Notes: a model not told the origin generated them from the letters alone. Positions 24,215-32,949 are shown, counted from the first letter of the stretch. The stretch is 37,000 nucleotides of DNA from an uncultured Lachnospiraceae bacterium (GCA_947650155.1 CANSUS010000035.1:1-37000), one strand, 5' to 3'. A program made the numbers and translations.

Positions 24215-25225
24215 TCACTGAAACTGATATATTTTTTTCGCAATGCGATATCCGCCTACCGTAATTTTTTCTCCGATTTTACCCGGCAGATAAGTAAATC
24301 CGCTTAATTTTGCATATTTCAGACGATAGTATAATTTTCTATCTTCTTCCTTTATATCTTCCCAAAGCTGTTTTCTCTTGTCAATTGCTTCTCTGTCCTG
24401 AATCAGCAAAAGGTGAATCGAAGAGATTGCCATCATAATGGAGATGTTGCGGCACATATATAATGCAAGTTTCGGATATCTTTCCTTTACTTTCTCTAAA
24501 TCCACACATGCGGCTACAATTTTTGTAACCTTAATCTGCTGGTCTATTCTGCTCATAAGTACCTTCTCATTTACAGACTGGTCTTCTCTGCCAAGATAAT
24601 ACTGATAAAAATCAACGTCTAAATAATACAGACTGTTTACAAACGGCAGGGGCTGATATGCAAAAATATTATCCACATAAAAAGTATGTTCCGGTAATAC
24701 TACTCCGGCTTTTTTCAATACTGAGGTTTTATAAATCAACGCATGCATAATTAAATATTGAGACGGTGAAAAATGTCCGATTTCATCCCACGTAAACAAA
24801 CTCTCTTTCGGCAGTACATTCTGGTATCCCATACTCCGTGCTCTTCCTTCGTCTAAATGATTATACACATAATTGCACACTAACAGATCCGGTTCCTGAG
24901 ATGACTTTAGAAAATCCAGCACTTGCCTGTAAGCGCTTTGATCTACCCAGTCATCCGAATCCACTACCTTAAAATATTTTCCACCGGCCAGAGAAAGACC
25001 GACATTGACCCCCGATCCATGACCTCCGTTTTCTTTCTGTACTGCTTTTACGATGGACGGATATTTACTTTGATATTCTTCCGCAATCTCACCGGTACGG
25101 TCCGATGAGCCGTCATTTACAATAATAATCTCCACGTCTTCCCCTCCGGAGAGCAGAGACTCCACACATCTTCTCATATAACTTTCCGAATTATAACAGG
25201 GAACCACAAATGTAATATATTTCAT
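24215..25225 (-). CDS. Family 2 glycosyltransferase
   Basis: Predicted 336 residues with a GT-A fold: FVVPCYNSESY near the start, EIIIVNDGSSDRTGEI, the ENGGHGSGVN nucleotide-binding turn and the metal-binding DSDDWVD. It should transfer a sugar from a nucleotide donor to a lipid or polysaccharide acceptor on the cytoplasmic side. There are no membrane helices at the C-terminus. Start ATG has AGGAG nine bases ahead. It is first of three genes; the hydrolase gene begins 35 bases after its stop. Acceptor and sugar cannot be read from the sequence. Confidence 0.92.
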   Translation of the reverse strand: MKYITFVVPCYNSESYMRRCVESLLSGGEDVEIIIVNDGSSDRTGEIAEEYQSKYPSIVKAVQKENGGHGSGVNVGLSLAGGKYFKVVDSDDWVDQSAYRQVLDFLKSSQEPDLLVCNYVYNHLDEGRARSMGYQNVLPKESLFTWDEIGHFSPSQYLIMHALIYKTSVLKKAGVVLPEHTFYVDNIFAYQPLPFVNSLYYLDVDFYQYYLGREDQSVNEKVLMSRIDQQIKVTKIVAACVDLEKVKERYPKLALYMCRNISIMMAISSIHLLLIQDREAIDKRKQLWEDIKEEDRKLYYRLKYAKLSGFTYLPGKIGEKITVGGYRIAKKIYQFQ

Positions 25226-25441
25226 ACTATACCACTCCTATCCGCTTTCTTTTGTTTCGTAATTCAGACTATACAAAAAAACAAAAAATGCAGTGGCAAA
25301 AAAACGAAAAATTTTCTTAAGAAAACAGGAAAGTTTATGATATTGTCATGATTTCATATTTAGCAGGGAAATATGTTGAGACAAAATGAAAAAAATGAGA
25401 AATAATAATAAGTGAATATAGAAAAAGAAACTGAAAGAATT

Positions 25442-25467
25442 AAAAAATCCACTCCTGATATATCAGG
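25442..25467 (-). terminator. Weak terminator candidate after the coiled-coil gene
   Basis: Minus strand: CCTGATATATCAGG palindrome (25467-25454), then AGTGGA and six T residues, 12 bases past the coiled-coil stop. The stem is only five pairs around TATA, so termination would be weak. The rest of 25226-25441 is AT-rich; a TATAGT (minus strand, about 25270) could be the -10 for the glycosyltransferase gene. Confidence 0.35.
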
Positions 25468-25478
25468 GCACAACAACA

Positions 25479-26189
25479 TCACGCCAGCATTTGAAGCTTT
25501 TCAGAGTGCTCCGATGCTACCATTTTAAGCAAATCAACATCAGCCTGCATTCTTTCATACCCTTCGACACTGTTTCTATATCGGTCATAGGTTGAAGTAT
25601 AGCAAGCTTCAATATTCTGTATCCGTGGAGAAAGATCGTTTTCAAGAGTCAGCTCTACTTTATGTAATCTTGGTGACACATCCTTTTCTATCGCGGATTC
25701 CACATTTTGTAATCTTGGCGACAAGTCCTTTTTTATCACGGATTCCACGTTTTGTAATCTTGGTGACAAGTCCTTTTCTATCACGGATTCCACGTTTTGT
25801 AATCTTGGTGACAAATCCTTTTTTATCACGGATTCCACATTTTGTAATCTCGGTGACAAATCCTTTTTTATCACGGATTCCACGTTTTGTAATCTTGGTG
25901 ACAAATCCTTTTCTATCACAGATTCTACGTTTTGTAATCTCGGAGAAAGATCATTTTCTATCGTCTGTTCTATTTTCTGCAGTCTCGGACGAATATCATT
26001 TTCTATTGTCTGTTCTATTTTCTGCAACCTCGGACGAATATCATTTTCTATCGTCTGTTCTATTTTCTGCAATCTTGGACGAATATCATTTTCAAGCGCT
26101 GTTTCAATATTAGTCAGACGGTTTTCAATAGGCTTTAATTTCTTATCAAACAAATTTGATAAGGCAAGAAGCAGTTCGTTATCTGTCAT
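25479..26189 (-). CDS. Coiled-coil protein made of eleven 15-residue repeats
   Basis: Predicted 236-residue soluble protein. The N-terminus (MTDNELLLALSNLFDKKLKP) and C-terminus (YDRYRNSVEGYERMQADVDL and after) belong to a widespread clostridial family of small coiled-coil proteins of unknown function, some found near phage or transposon genes. Between them are eleven 15-residue units: three of ENDIRPRLQKIEQTI type, six of (E/K)(N/K)DLSPRLQNVES(V/A)I type, and two divergent ones. The proline in every unit interrupts a simple coiled coil. Start ATG is preceded by GGAGG. Own promoter; no obvious operon partner. Function unknown. Confidence 0.85.
   Translation of the reverse strand: MTDNELLLALSNLFDKKLKPIENRLTNIETALENDIRPRLQKIEQTIENDIRPRLQKIEQTIENDIRPRLQKIEQTIENDLSPRLQNVESVIEKDLSPRLQNVESVIKKDLSPRLQNVESVIKKDLSPRLQNVESVIEKDLSPRLQNVESVIKKDLSPRLQNVESAIEKDVSPRLHKVELTLENDLSPRIQNIEACYTSTYDRYRNSVEGYERMQADVDLLKMVASEHSEKLQMLA
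25599..26093 (-). repeat. In-frame 45-bp tandem repeat array (11 units)
   Basis: Each unit encodes 15 residues. The middle units are nearly identical at DNA level (CCACGTTTTGTAATCTTGG recurs on the plus strand), so copy number can change by slippage or recombination without shifting the frame. The first three units form a second, internally similar block. Confidence 0.9.
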
Positions 26190-26221
26190 ATTATCAATCC
26201 TCCTTTGTATTTAGTAGAGAC

Positions 26222-26250
26222 ATTATAGCATATGCCAACTCCAAAGTCAC
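26222..26250 (-). promoter_or_regulatory. Promoter of the coiled-coil gene
   Basis: Minus strand: -35 GTGACT (26250-26245), 17-base spacer, perfect -10 TATAAT (26227-26222) with the extended TGC in front. The start codon is 33 bases downstream. Confidence 0.65.
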
Positions 26251-26286
26251 TACATGAATCACCAAAATTTTACAGTTCATAACCAT

Positions 26287-27627
26287 TCATCCTTTATCTT
26301 CTTTTTGAAACACCGGATTTCGCTTCATATTCACAATCAGTGGAATCACCATGACAAACCATACAATCGGTTCTGCCACAATAATGCCCATATATCCGAT
26401 CGCAGGCGCCAAAAAGAATGCAATAGCCACCTTTCCCGCTAATTCCAAAGAGCTGGAAAATACAGGCGTCTTACTGTCTCCAAAACCCTGCATGCTGTTT
26501 CTGAACAGGCAGATCACTGCAGGTACAAAATAAAAAACTGTATTTACCCGCAGATACAAGGATGCTGTATCCACAATTTCTTTCTCCCGTGATGCAGTAA
26601 TAAGGCCTACCAGCTGAGGCGACAGCGTATAGGCCGCAAGAATAACCAAAATGCACCATCCAAAAGTCAAAAGCACGGTATCCCTGATTCCTGTTTTTAT
26701 TCTGGAATACTTTCCTGCACCCAGGTTCTGTCCACAATAAGTTGCCAGTGTTGTACCTAACACGGAAAAAGGAAGCATAAAAACAGAAGTTGCTTTCCTT
26801 GCAGCCGTATGTGCCACGATGATATTCGTCCCAAACGTATTAATGCTGGTCTGCAATGCCACTGTCCCTAAATTTACAAAGGACACCATAAATCCCATTG
26901 ATATACCGGCAGGCAAAAGCTTACGCGCGGTCTCTTTGGAAAGTTTTAAATCGGCCTTTCCCAAAACAAGCTGCGGATATTTCTTTCTCATATAGAAAAA
27001 ACAAAGCAGCGCTGAAACAGCCTGTGAAACTACTGTCGCATAACCTGCTCCCGCCACACCCATATGGAAATACAGGATAAACACATAGTCCAGAAATATA
27101 TTTAAGAAAGAAGCAAAGATCAAAAACAGCAGCGGCGTCAGGGAATCTCCCACTGCCCGCAAAATCGCCGCACAAATGTTATAAAATGTGGCCGCAGTCA
27201 GCCCTGCCAGAATTACGCTGATATAGCTCCCAGCCTCTGCCAGAATCTCTGCGTCGATATTTAAAAACCTCAAAATCGGCGAAAGAAAAATCAGACAGAA
27301 AATGCTGACAAAAACAGCAAAACCCGCCCCCAGTACAACGGTTCCTCCTGCCGCTTTTTTCATATTCTGCGCATCCCCCGCACCAAAATAAGAAGCAACA
27401 ATAATCGCTGAACCATTCGTAAAACCATTTAACAGACCGGCCAGCATATCGCTTAATGTCGTGGTCGCGCCTACCGCCGCCAGAGAGGTTTCCCCTAAAA
27501 TTTCCCCTACAATACGGGTATCCACAAGACTATAAAACAATTGGAAAAGCTGCCCGATAAAAAGCGGTACTGCAAAAATAAGAATTAATTTTAATGGTTT
27601 TCCCGATGTTAAATCTTTCAATCTCAT
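26287..27627 (-). CDS. MATE-family multidrug/cation antiporter
   Basis: Predicted 446 residues with twelve membrane segments in two similar halves. It opens with the family start KDLTSGKPLKLILIFAVPLF and shows AGLLNGFTNGSAIIVASYFG in TM2-3. It should expel cationic drugs or metabolites using a sodium or proton gradient. Start: ATG at 27627 is listed, but the in-frame TTG two codons later (27621) has AGAGG at better spacing and gives the usual MKDLT start. The 36-base gap from the radical SAM gene holds a hairpin, GCCTG-TCCGGG-CAGGC. The substrate is unknown. Confidence 0.93.
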   Translation of the reverse strand: MRLKDLTSGKPLKLILIFAVPLFIGQLFQLFYSLVDTRIVGEILGETSLAAVGATTTLSDMLAGLLNGFTNGSAIIVASYFGAGDAQNMKKAAGGTVVLGAGFAVFVSIFCLIFLSPILRFLNIDAEILAEAGSYISVILAGLTAATFYNICAAILRAVGDSLTPLLFLIFASFLNIFLDYVFILYFHMGVAGAGYATVVSQAVSALLCFFYMRKKYPQLVLGKADLKLSKETARKLLPAGISMGFMVSFVNLGTVALQTSINTFGTNIIVAHTAARKATSVFMLPFSVLGTTLATYCGQNLGAGKYSRIKTGIRDTVLLTFGWCILVILAAYTLSPQLVGLITASREKEIVDTASLYLRVNTVFYFVPAVICLFRNSMQGFGDSKTPVFSSSLELAGKVAIAFFLAPAIGYMGIIVAEPIVWFVMVIPLIVNMKRNPVFQKEDKG

Positions 27628-27663
27628 CCTCTTTTCCGCCTGCCCGGACAGGCAATTTACTTT

Positions 27664-28533
27664 TTAGAAAAAACTAAGCTGCTCATATCCCTTCTCTTCC
27701 GGGAAGGCATGCATATAATCGAATAACGCATTCACATTACTTACCATACCATGTTCTTTGCACTTCTTATGAACCATTTTCATCAATTCCTTATGATGCT
27801 CACTGGTGATCTCATAAGTATAACCGTATGTATGATGATATTTTTTTCTTAATCCCGGAAAATGCCGTTCCAGAGCCTCATAATAGTACTCCCTGTTGCC
27901 CTCCCTGAGCGTCATTCCAATCCCAAAGCAAAGTACCCCGTACACTTTCGCCTGGATGCAATATTGCAGGATTCCTTCTATATTTTCCCTTGTATCGTTG
28001 ATCCACGGCAACAGCGGTGAAAGCCAGACAATAGTTGGAATCCCGCTTTCCTTCAAAATCTCCAGTACCTCATACCTTCTTTTCGTCGTGCACACATTTG
28101 GTTCTACGATCCTGCATAGATCTTCATCATATGTGGTAAGCGTCATCTGTACCACACATTTCGCTTTACTTTGAATGCTTTTCAGTAAATCCAGATCACG
28201 CAGAATTCTATCGGATTTTGTCTGTATGGCAAGCCCATATCCATAATAATCAATCAGTTCCAGACACTTCCTTGTAAATCCAAGTTCTTCTTCACAGTGC
28301 ATATACGGATCACACATGGCGCCGGTACCGATCATACACTTCTTTCTCTTGGAACGCAGTGCCTTTTCCAATAATTCAGGGGCATTGCTTTTTACCTCAA
28401 TATCTTCAAACTCATGAGTAAATTGATAACATTTACTGCGGCTGTCACAATAAATACAGCCATGCGTGCATCCTCTGTAAATATTCATGCCGTTCCCCGA
28501 TGACAGAATTCCTTTCGCCTCCACAAAATGCAT
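27664..28533 (-). CDS. Radical SAM protein, SplB/Rv2578c-like
   Basis: Predicted 289 residues. The iron-sulphur cluster motif is CTHGCIYC (C22, C26, C29), the CxxxCxxC of radical SAM enzymes, preceded by MNIYRGC as in the spore-photoproduct-lyase-like SPL family. A GTGAMCDPY motif follows in the barrel. Members other than SplB itself have mostly unknown substrates; this one lacks clear evidence of being a true spore photoproduct lyase. Start ATG has AAAGGGGAT ahead. MATE follows after 36 bases, perhaps in the same transcript. Confidence 0.88.
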   Translation of the reverse strand: MHFVEAKGILSSGNGMNIYRGCTHGCIYCDSRSKCYQFTHEFEDIEVKSNAPELLEKALRSKRKKCMIGTGAMCDPYMHCEEELGFTRKCLELIDYYGYGLAIQTKSDRILRDLDLLKSIQSKAKCVVQMTLTTYDEDLCRIVEPNVCTTKRRYEVLEILKESGIPTIVWLSPLLPWINDTRENIEGILQYCIQAKVYGVLCFGIGMTLREGNREYYYEALERHFPGLRKKYHHTYGYTYEITSEHHKELMKMVHKKCKEHGMVSNVNALFDYMHAFPEEKGYEQLSFF

Positions 28534-28588
28534 CCTAATCCCCTTTCCGCCTCTTCCTTTTTCATACTGTTCCCCTGCTCAATAATTA

Positions 28589-28616
28589 AGGCAGAAAGAA
28601 CACCGTCTTTCTGCCT
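28589..28616. other. 11-bp perfect stem-loop between GNAT and radical SAM genes
   Basis: AGGCAGAAAGA, loop ACACCG, TCTTTCTGCCT. It is in the 136-base gap after the acetyltransferase stop. On the minus strand it is followed by TAATTATTG and not by a clear U-tract, so it may be a partial terminator, attenuator or mRNA-stabilising element. Confidence 0.45.
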
Positions 28617-28669
28617 ATTGGGGAAATTGTTACATCCCTGCCATTCCTTTTGCATAAATGACCGGCTCA

Positions 28670-29173
28670 TCAGAATACTTCTTTTTCAAAGACAAAAAAT
28701 TTTCCCTTCTGTCCTTTTTTTTCAAACCGGAGTCTCTCTGCTAACGCAATTGATGCTGCGTTGTCCTCATGTACTTCAGCAATTACTTTTTGTACGTTCC
28801 ACTTTTCCTTTGCCAGCTGTAACAACAGTAAAACTGCTTCGCCTGCATAGCCTTTTCCCTGTGCTGCCGGCTTTAGTAAGTAGCTGACCTCCGCTCTTTC
28901 CATTCCCTGGCATTGATCCAGTTTCCTTATCCCAAAAAGCCCTATCGGTTCCGCATTCTCTTTCTCTACTGCCACAAACTCCACACGGCTGTCATTTTTT
29001 AAATAGCTGTTACTGAACCATTCCATATGCTCCTGTAATGTAATCGGATGAGGGGAACGGAAAAACCTGTATACTTCCGGTCTCGATCTCATCTCTACTA
29101 CCATTTCGGCATCTGAACTTTTCATTTCCTTTAAAATAATCCTGGAGGATTCTAATATTATTTGTTCTGTCAC
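28670..29173 (-). CDS. GNAT-family N-acetyltransferase
   Basis: Predicted 167-residue acetyltransferase of the RimJ/RimL-like group: substrate region RSRPEVYRFFRSPHPI, beta strands RVEFVAVEKENAEPIGLFGI, the acetyl-CoA loop QGKGYAGEA (about 112-120) and the terminal NAASIALAERLRFEKKG. It would acetylate an amino group of a protein, sugar or small molecule. Start: GTG at 29173, which gives the usual MTEQIILES beginning and has GAGGGAAG upstream; an earlier GTG at 29191 has no Shine-Dalgarno. It starts 20 bases after the unknown-protein gene and is probably co-transcribed with it. Confidence 0.85.
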   Translation of the reverse strand: MTEQIILESSRIILKEMKSSDAEMVVEMRSRPEVYRFFRSPHPITLQEHMEWFSNSYLKNDSRVEFVAVEKENAEPIGLFGIRKLDQCQGMERAEVSYLLKPAAQGKGYAGEAVLLLLQLAKEKWNVQKVIAEVHEDNAASIALAERLRFEKKGQKGKFFVFEKEVF

Positions 29174-29193
29174 TTTCGTTACTTCCCTCACGC

Positions 29194-30159
29194 TTAAATG
29201 CGATAGTCTGTTTTATGATACTCTGCCGCCAACAGAATATCTGCAATCTGTTTTTTAAAGCCTGCCGTATCTTCCTGCAATGCCCCTGCTATACGGTCAG
29301 GCCGCATTCCTAATGCCTTGCGGGCCGGTTCTATCAGTTCTCCGTATTTTTTGATTGCCGCATTGACTGAGACTTCATTTGTACTATCCACATTAGAAAA
29401 CAGATTCATGATCTCACCAATCAGTTTTTGGTTCGTAGCCGATTGAATAAAGGCCTTCACCCCTTTTTGTGTTGGTACAAAATGCTGGCCTGTCATCTGT
29501 TTCAGTTCTTCTTTAAATTGATTCATCCAATTAATTTCATTCTCATCCAACTCTGCTTCTTTCCCATAATACTCAGAAAGAATACCACGATTGGAATCCA
29601 CATATCCCTGTTCCGTTAACGTTTCTTTTTCCAAATGAATCAGCGCTTCATTATATTCCTGCATCGCTTTATTTACTACTGCTGCCTGTTCTTCGGTAAG
29701 ATTTTCGCCTGCATATGCTCTGACGCTGCTTACGGCAAGCCCCATCTGCGCATAATTTTTATAATCAATACTAGTACCCTTTCCTATACCGCATCCAATA
29801 CCATCCACTGCGGTCTTCAATACCATACGGCACTGTTCCAGTTCCTCTTTGCTGAACATCGCGCCGCCTACCATATACCCGCCGTTTGTTGTAATTTTAG
29901 GCATATCTTTCCGAAAAAAAGCCTCTAAAGAATAATTACATAAATTACGGTTCAATTCTCCGGCACCTGTCAGGCCTTCTATAGAAATCTTCACGCTGTC
30001 AGAGACCTGCAATAAATTTTTACTATCGTTTTTTATGTTTTCCCAATTGTTTTTAAACTTATCTTTATCTACACGATAAGTTTCCGGTTTAGCCTCCGGT
30101 CTTAATAAATCCTCAGCTGTTAACTCCACAGCGTTCCATCCAAACAAACTAATTGCCAT
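29194..30159 (-). CDS. Unknown soluble protein behind a sigma-D-like promoter
   Basis: Predicted 321 residues, soluble, largely helical, with no signal peptide, membrane segment or catalytic motif that I recognise. It starts MAISLFGWNAVELTAEDLL and contains a Gly-rich segment (DGIGCGIGKGTSIDY, about residues 119-133). Start ATG at 30159 has GGAGG eight bases ahead; an in-frame ATG five codons earlier lacks one. The upstream region carries a good match to a motility sigma factor promoter, which with the chemoreceptor in this window hints at a flagellar or chemotaxis-linked role. That link is inference only. Confidence 0.75.
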   Translation of the reverse strand: MAISLFGWNAVELTAEDLLRPEAKPETYRVDKDKFKNNWENIKNDSKNLLQVSDSVKISIEGLTGAGELNRNLCNYSLEAFFRKDMPKITTNGGYMVGGAMFSKEELEQCRMVLKTAVDGIGCGIGKGTSIDYKNYAQMGLAVSSVRAYAGENLTEEQAAVVNKAMQEYNEALIHLEKETLTEQGYVDSNRGILSEYYGKEAELDENEINWMNQFKEELKQMTGQHFVPTQKGVKAFIQSATNQKLIGEIMNLFSNVDSTNEVSVNAAIKKYGELIEPARKALGMRPDRIAGALQEDTAGFKKQIADILLAAEYHKTDYRI

Positions 30160-30226
30160 AGCTCTGCCCTCCATGCATCATAAATTTTCTGAAATCCGTT
30201 TCAGATATTTTTTACTTCTTTATAGT

Positions 30227-30254
30227 TTATCGACTTATCTGCTCCAAATATTTA
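30227..30254 (-). promoter_or_regulatory. Sigma-D (sigma-28)-like promoter
   Basis: Minus strand: TAAA (30254-30251), 16-base spacer, GTCGATAA (30234-30227), against the motility consensus TAAA-N14-16-GCCGATAT. It lies about 70 bases before the unknown-protein start, a normal leader length. Confidence 0.45.
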
Positions 30255-30300
30255 TCTTTTTTTGATTTAAGAACCATGCAGAGGGACAAAAAATTTTACT

Positions 30301-31005
30301 TTACAACAGATCCTTTGTTTCTGCATTATATATGGATAACACAGCAAATATAAACGATATAACAGTTAAAGCAATTGGAAATACCCGATTATCAGCCAAT
30401 GAATAATCTCCGATATTCGCCTGTGTAAGAAAAATCAGTATAAAAGAAGCAATGATAGTCGCTTTCGATGATTTCATATACATTCCTACAAATAATGCAA
30501 TGAAACTCATACTGACAGTCACCACAGCCTTCATCAGAAGCTGGACATAGAAAGACAGATCTCCCATATCAAAATCGATCAGAAAGGGGGACTGCATCCC
30601 CCGGGACCCTATAGAAACGCTGGCATACAGAAACAGTTTGGTTATGACCAGCGCTGCAAAATTAAAAAGCCATACCGCTGTCATTTGGGACGCCAGAATT
30701 TTCTGTCTTTTGATCGGATAAGAAAACATCAGATTCATTGTCTTATTTTTATATGCGCTTACAATAAAGGATGCCAGCATAACACTTGTAAAAATCAAAA
30801 AAGACATACTTGTGAACAGCTCGATTGGCGCTGAAATTGTATTCATTCCCTCCGCTGCGTCCAATGTACCGTCAGGGTCATTGGCAATCCCCAAAAAAGC
30901 AAGCGCGTATATAAACAGACACAAAAGTACGGCCAGAATAACCGCATTACGAATGTACTTTATAATATTATTTTTCTTCCATTCCAGTTTAATCAGTTTT
31001 AACAT
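30301..31005 (-). CDS. ABC-2 permease (bacitracin/lantibiotic-exporter type)
   Basis: Predicted 234-residue membrane protein with six helices: MLKLIKLEWKKNN cytoplasmic start, TM1 (about 20-40), an extracellular loop, TM2 (about 65-85) and the YPIKRQKILASQ coupling segment. The size and start are typical of BcrB/LanE-like permeases. Start ATG has GAGGGGG ahead and overlaps the ATPase gene by seven bases. It forms an exporter with that ATPase. No terminator hairpin is visible after the stop. Confidence 0.9.
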   Translation of the reverse strand: MLKLIKLEWKKNNIIKYIRNAVILAVLLCLFIYALAFLGIANDPDGTLDAAEGMNTISAPIELFTSMSFLIFTSVMLASFIVSAYKNKTMNLMFSYPIKRQKILASQMTAVWLFNFAALVITKLFLYASVSIGSRGMQSPFLIDFDMGDLSFYVQLLMKAVVTVSMSFIALFVGMYMKSSKATIIASFILIFLTQANIGDYSLADNRVFPIALTVISFIFAVLSIYNAETKDLL

Positions 31006-31922
31006 GATTTTTCCCCCTCTTCCGTCAACTTTAAGAAGTAATCTTCAAGACTTTCCGATTTTTTACTGATGGATACCAGTTGCACTTCATGCATGGCTAA
31101 TGCCTTCGATATATCCTGCGTATCAATCCGGGTATCATAAATACGGATACTGCGTTCATCCATTACCCTGAAATGATCCAATCCCAGCTTTTCTGTCAGA
31201 ACATATGCCGCCTTTCTGGAATCGCCGGCGGTCAACTCAATATACGCTGTGTTTTTCTCGGAAATCTCTCTCATGGATATTTCTGTCCTCATCCTTCCAT
31301 GATGGATCACCCCAATCATATCTGCAATACTTTCCACTTCAGACAGCATATGGCTGGATAAAATAATCGTAATTCCATATTCGGTACGTAACATCCCAAA
31401 CAAATCCCTGAGCTGCTTCATTCCTGCCGGATCCAGCCCGTTTGTCGGTTCGTCCAGTACCAACAGTTCCGGCTTACACAGAATTGCGCGGGCAATTCCC
31501 AGACGCTGTTTCATTCCCAGCGAATAACGCTTAACCGGCTGTTCCCCTGCCTCTGATAAGCCTAACATTTCAAGAGCATTCTCCACACAGCCCGGCGTAA
31601 AATATCCCATATATTCACAGTGAAGCTGCAAATTCTCCTTTCCGCTCATATGATCATAAAAGCAGGGAAATTCAATCATGCTGCCCATCCTCTTTAACAC
31701 TTCATAGGATGATTTAGTAAGCTTTTCCCCGAATAGCTCAACCGAACCTGACGTTGGTTTCCAAAGATTTGTGATCATCTTCATCACTGTCGTTTTTCCT
31801 GCTCCGTTCGGTCCTAAAAAACCATAAATCTCCCCTCTTTTCACATGAATATTTACGTTTTTAACCAGATCTCTTCCGTCAATGGTCTTCGTTAATTGAT
31901 TTGTCTGTAAAATATTTGGCAT
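30999..31922 (-). CDS. ABC transporter ATPase, BcrA-like
   Basis: Predicted 307 residues: Walker A GPNGAGKT (37-44), signature YSLGMKQRLGIARAIL, Walker B LLVLDEPTNGLDPAG and switch region ILSSHMLSE, plus the C-terminal regulatory part of about 90 residues usual for BcrA/LanF proteins. These exporters give self- or cross-protection against peptide antibiotics such as bacitracin and lantibiotics. Start ATG at 31922 has GGGAGG eight bases ahead; the frame's upstream extension is unsupported. The ATPase gene follows the kinase gene by 88 bases, and the regulator-kinase-ATPase-permease order is the classic antibiotic-sensing exporter operon. Confidence 0.93.
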   Translation of the reverse strand: MPNILQTNQLTKTIDGRDLVKNVNIHVKRGEIYGFLGPNGAGKTTVMKMITNLWKPTSGSVELFGEKLTKSSYEVLKRMGSMIEFPCFYDHMSGKENLQLHCEYMGYFTPGCVENALEMLGLSEAGEQPVKRYSLGMKQRLGIARAILCKPELLVLDEPTNGLDPAGMKQLRDLFGMLRTEYGITIILSSHMLSEVESIADMIGVIHHGRMRTEISMREISEKNTAYIELTAGDSRKAAYVLTEKLGLDHFRVMDERSIRIYDTRIDTQDISKALAMHEVQLVSISKKSESLEDYFLKLTEEGEKSC

Positions 31923-32010
31923 ATACTCTGCCTCCCTTCCAAAAACCATTATAGCAGTTCCGTTTTTCATAACTCTTGCGTAATTCTTACAAATTTCTTT
32001 CGCCATAAAC

Positions 32011-32949
32011 TTAATACGAAATCTTTTTTAATTTTACGGTAAACACGGTTTTTATATCAGGTTCGCTTTCCAACACAATATCCCCGCCCATCTGCTTTGC
32101 AAGGTTTTTGGCAATGGTAAGTCCCAGTCCGTTCCCCTGTATCCTGCGATTACGGGAATCTTCCATTGTATAGAGCCTTTCAAATACGTTCTCTGCAAAT
32201 TCCTTTTCAATTCCTCTGCCTTTATCTACAATATCTATTTTGATAAACTGCTCTTCTTCCCGCAAAAAAACACCTATATATTTTCCATCACTGCCGTATC
32301 GAATTGCATTGGATAACAGATTATTTAAAATCCTGTCGATAGACTTCTTTTCCCCCTGCACATAACATTTCTTTTCCGGAATAGACAGTTCCACAGTAAA
32401 ATCTTTCTGAGAAAGCAGTTCACGAAACTCCAGTACGTTTTCTCTGCACAGTTCATTAATATCTAACTTGGTCAGTTCTACATTCATATCCCCTGCTTCC
32501 AGTTTTGCCAAAGTAAAAAACTGATTGATTAATTCCATAACCTGTTTTGCTTTCGCCTCCACCTTTTGTAAAGTTTCATCTTCTTCATGCTCAATCCGCA
32601 TGATCTCCAGATATCCCAGAATAACCGTCAGCGGCGTCTTAATATCATGGGAAATGTTGGAAAGCATTTTCTTGGCGGACATTTCCTGCCTGCGGTAATC
32701 AATTTTTATCTTTTGCCGGTCTAAAAGCATCCGGTTAATCTGTCCGCTTAACTCCATGAGAATCTTATTCTCCGTAAAAACCATGACCTTTTCGTCACTG
32801 TCTTTTTCCAGAATATCCGATAGTTTTTCACTGATTTTTTTTAATTTTATCTGAATTTCTTTGTGAAAAGCAAACCGCTGATAACAAATCACTGCAAGCA
32901 GTGTAATGATGATACAGACCAAAAAGAATATAACAGACTTGTCGCTCAT
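32011..32949 (-). CDS. Sensor histidine kinase, single membrane helix
   Basis: Predicted 312 residues. Only one membrane segment (about 6-23) and almost no extracellular part, then a cytoplasmic coiled coil, HisKA with H101 in SNISHDIKTPLT, and an ATPase domain with NNLLSNAIRYG, DKGRGIE and GNGLGLTIAK. With so little outside the membrane it probably senses through its partner ABC transporter or within the membrane, like lantibiotic/bacitracin sensors. Start ATG overlaps the regulator stop by four bases, with GGTGAGGGAGA ahead. Confidence 0.95.
   Translation of the reverse strand: MSDKSVIFFLVCIIITLLAVICYQRFAFHKEIQIKLKKISEKLSDILEKDSDEKVMVFTENKILMELSGQINRMLLDRQKIKIDYRRQEMSAKKMLSNISHDIKTPLTVILGYLEIMRIEHEEDETLQKVEAKAKQVMELINQFFTLAKLEAGDMNVELTKLDINELCRENVLEFRELLSQKDFTVELSIPEKKCYVQGEKKSIDRILNNLLSNAIRYGSDGKYIGVFLREEEQFIKIDIVDKGRGIEKEFAENVFERLYTMEDSRNRRIQGNGLGLTIAKNLAKQMGGDIVLESEPDIKTVFTVKLKKISY

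Noticed and set aside
25226-25250. Resemblance of GCGGATAGGAGTGGTATAGTATG-type sequence before the GT2 gene to the first cassette family
   Set aside because: Only the last part is similar; the 5' arm of hairpin 2 and all of hairpin 1 are missing, so chance around a Shine-Dalgarno is likely.
25592-26113. 173-codon plus-strand ORF across the 45-bp repeats
   Set aside because: It is the antisense of an in-frame repeat array, which stays open automatically; no initiation signals.
27628-27663. Hairpin GCCTG-TCCGGG-CAGGC before the MATE gene as another cassette copy
   Set aside because: It lacks the spacer and hairpin 1, and the stem sequence is unrelated; probably an ordinary intergenic hairpin.
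27664-28533. True spore photoproduct lyase
   Set aside because: The cluster motif and length fit the wider SPL-like family, but I see no specific feature of SplB, so the function is left open.
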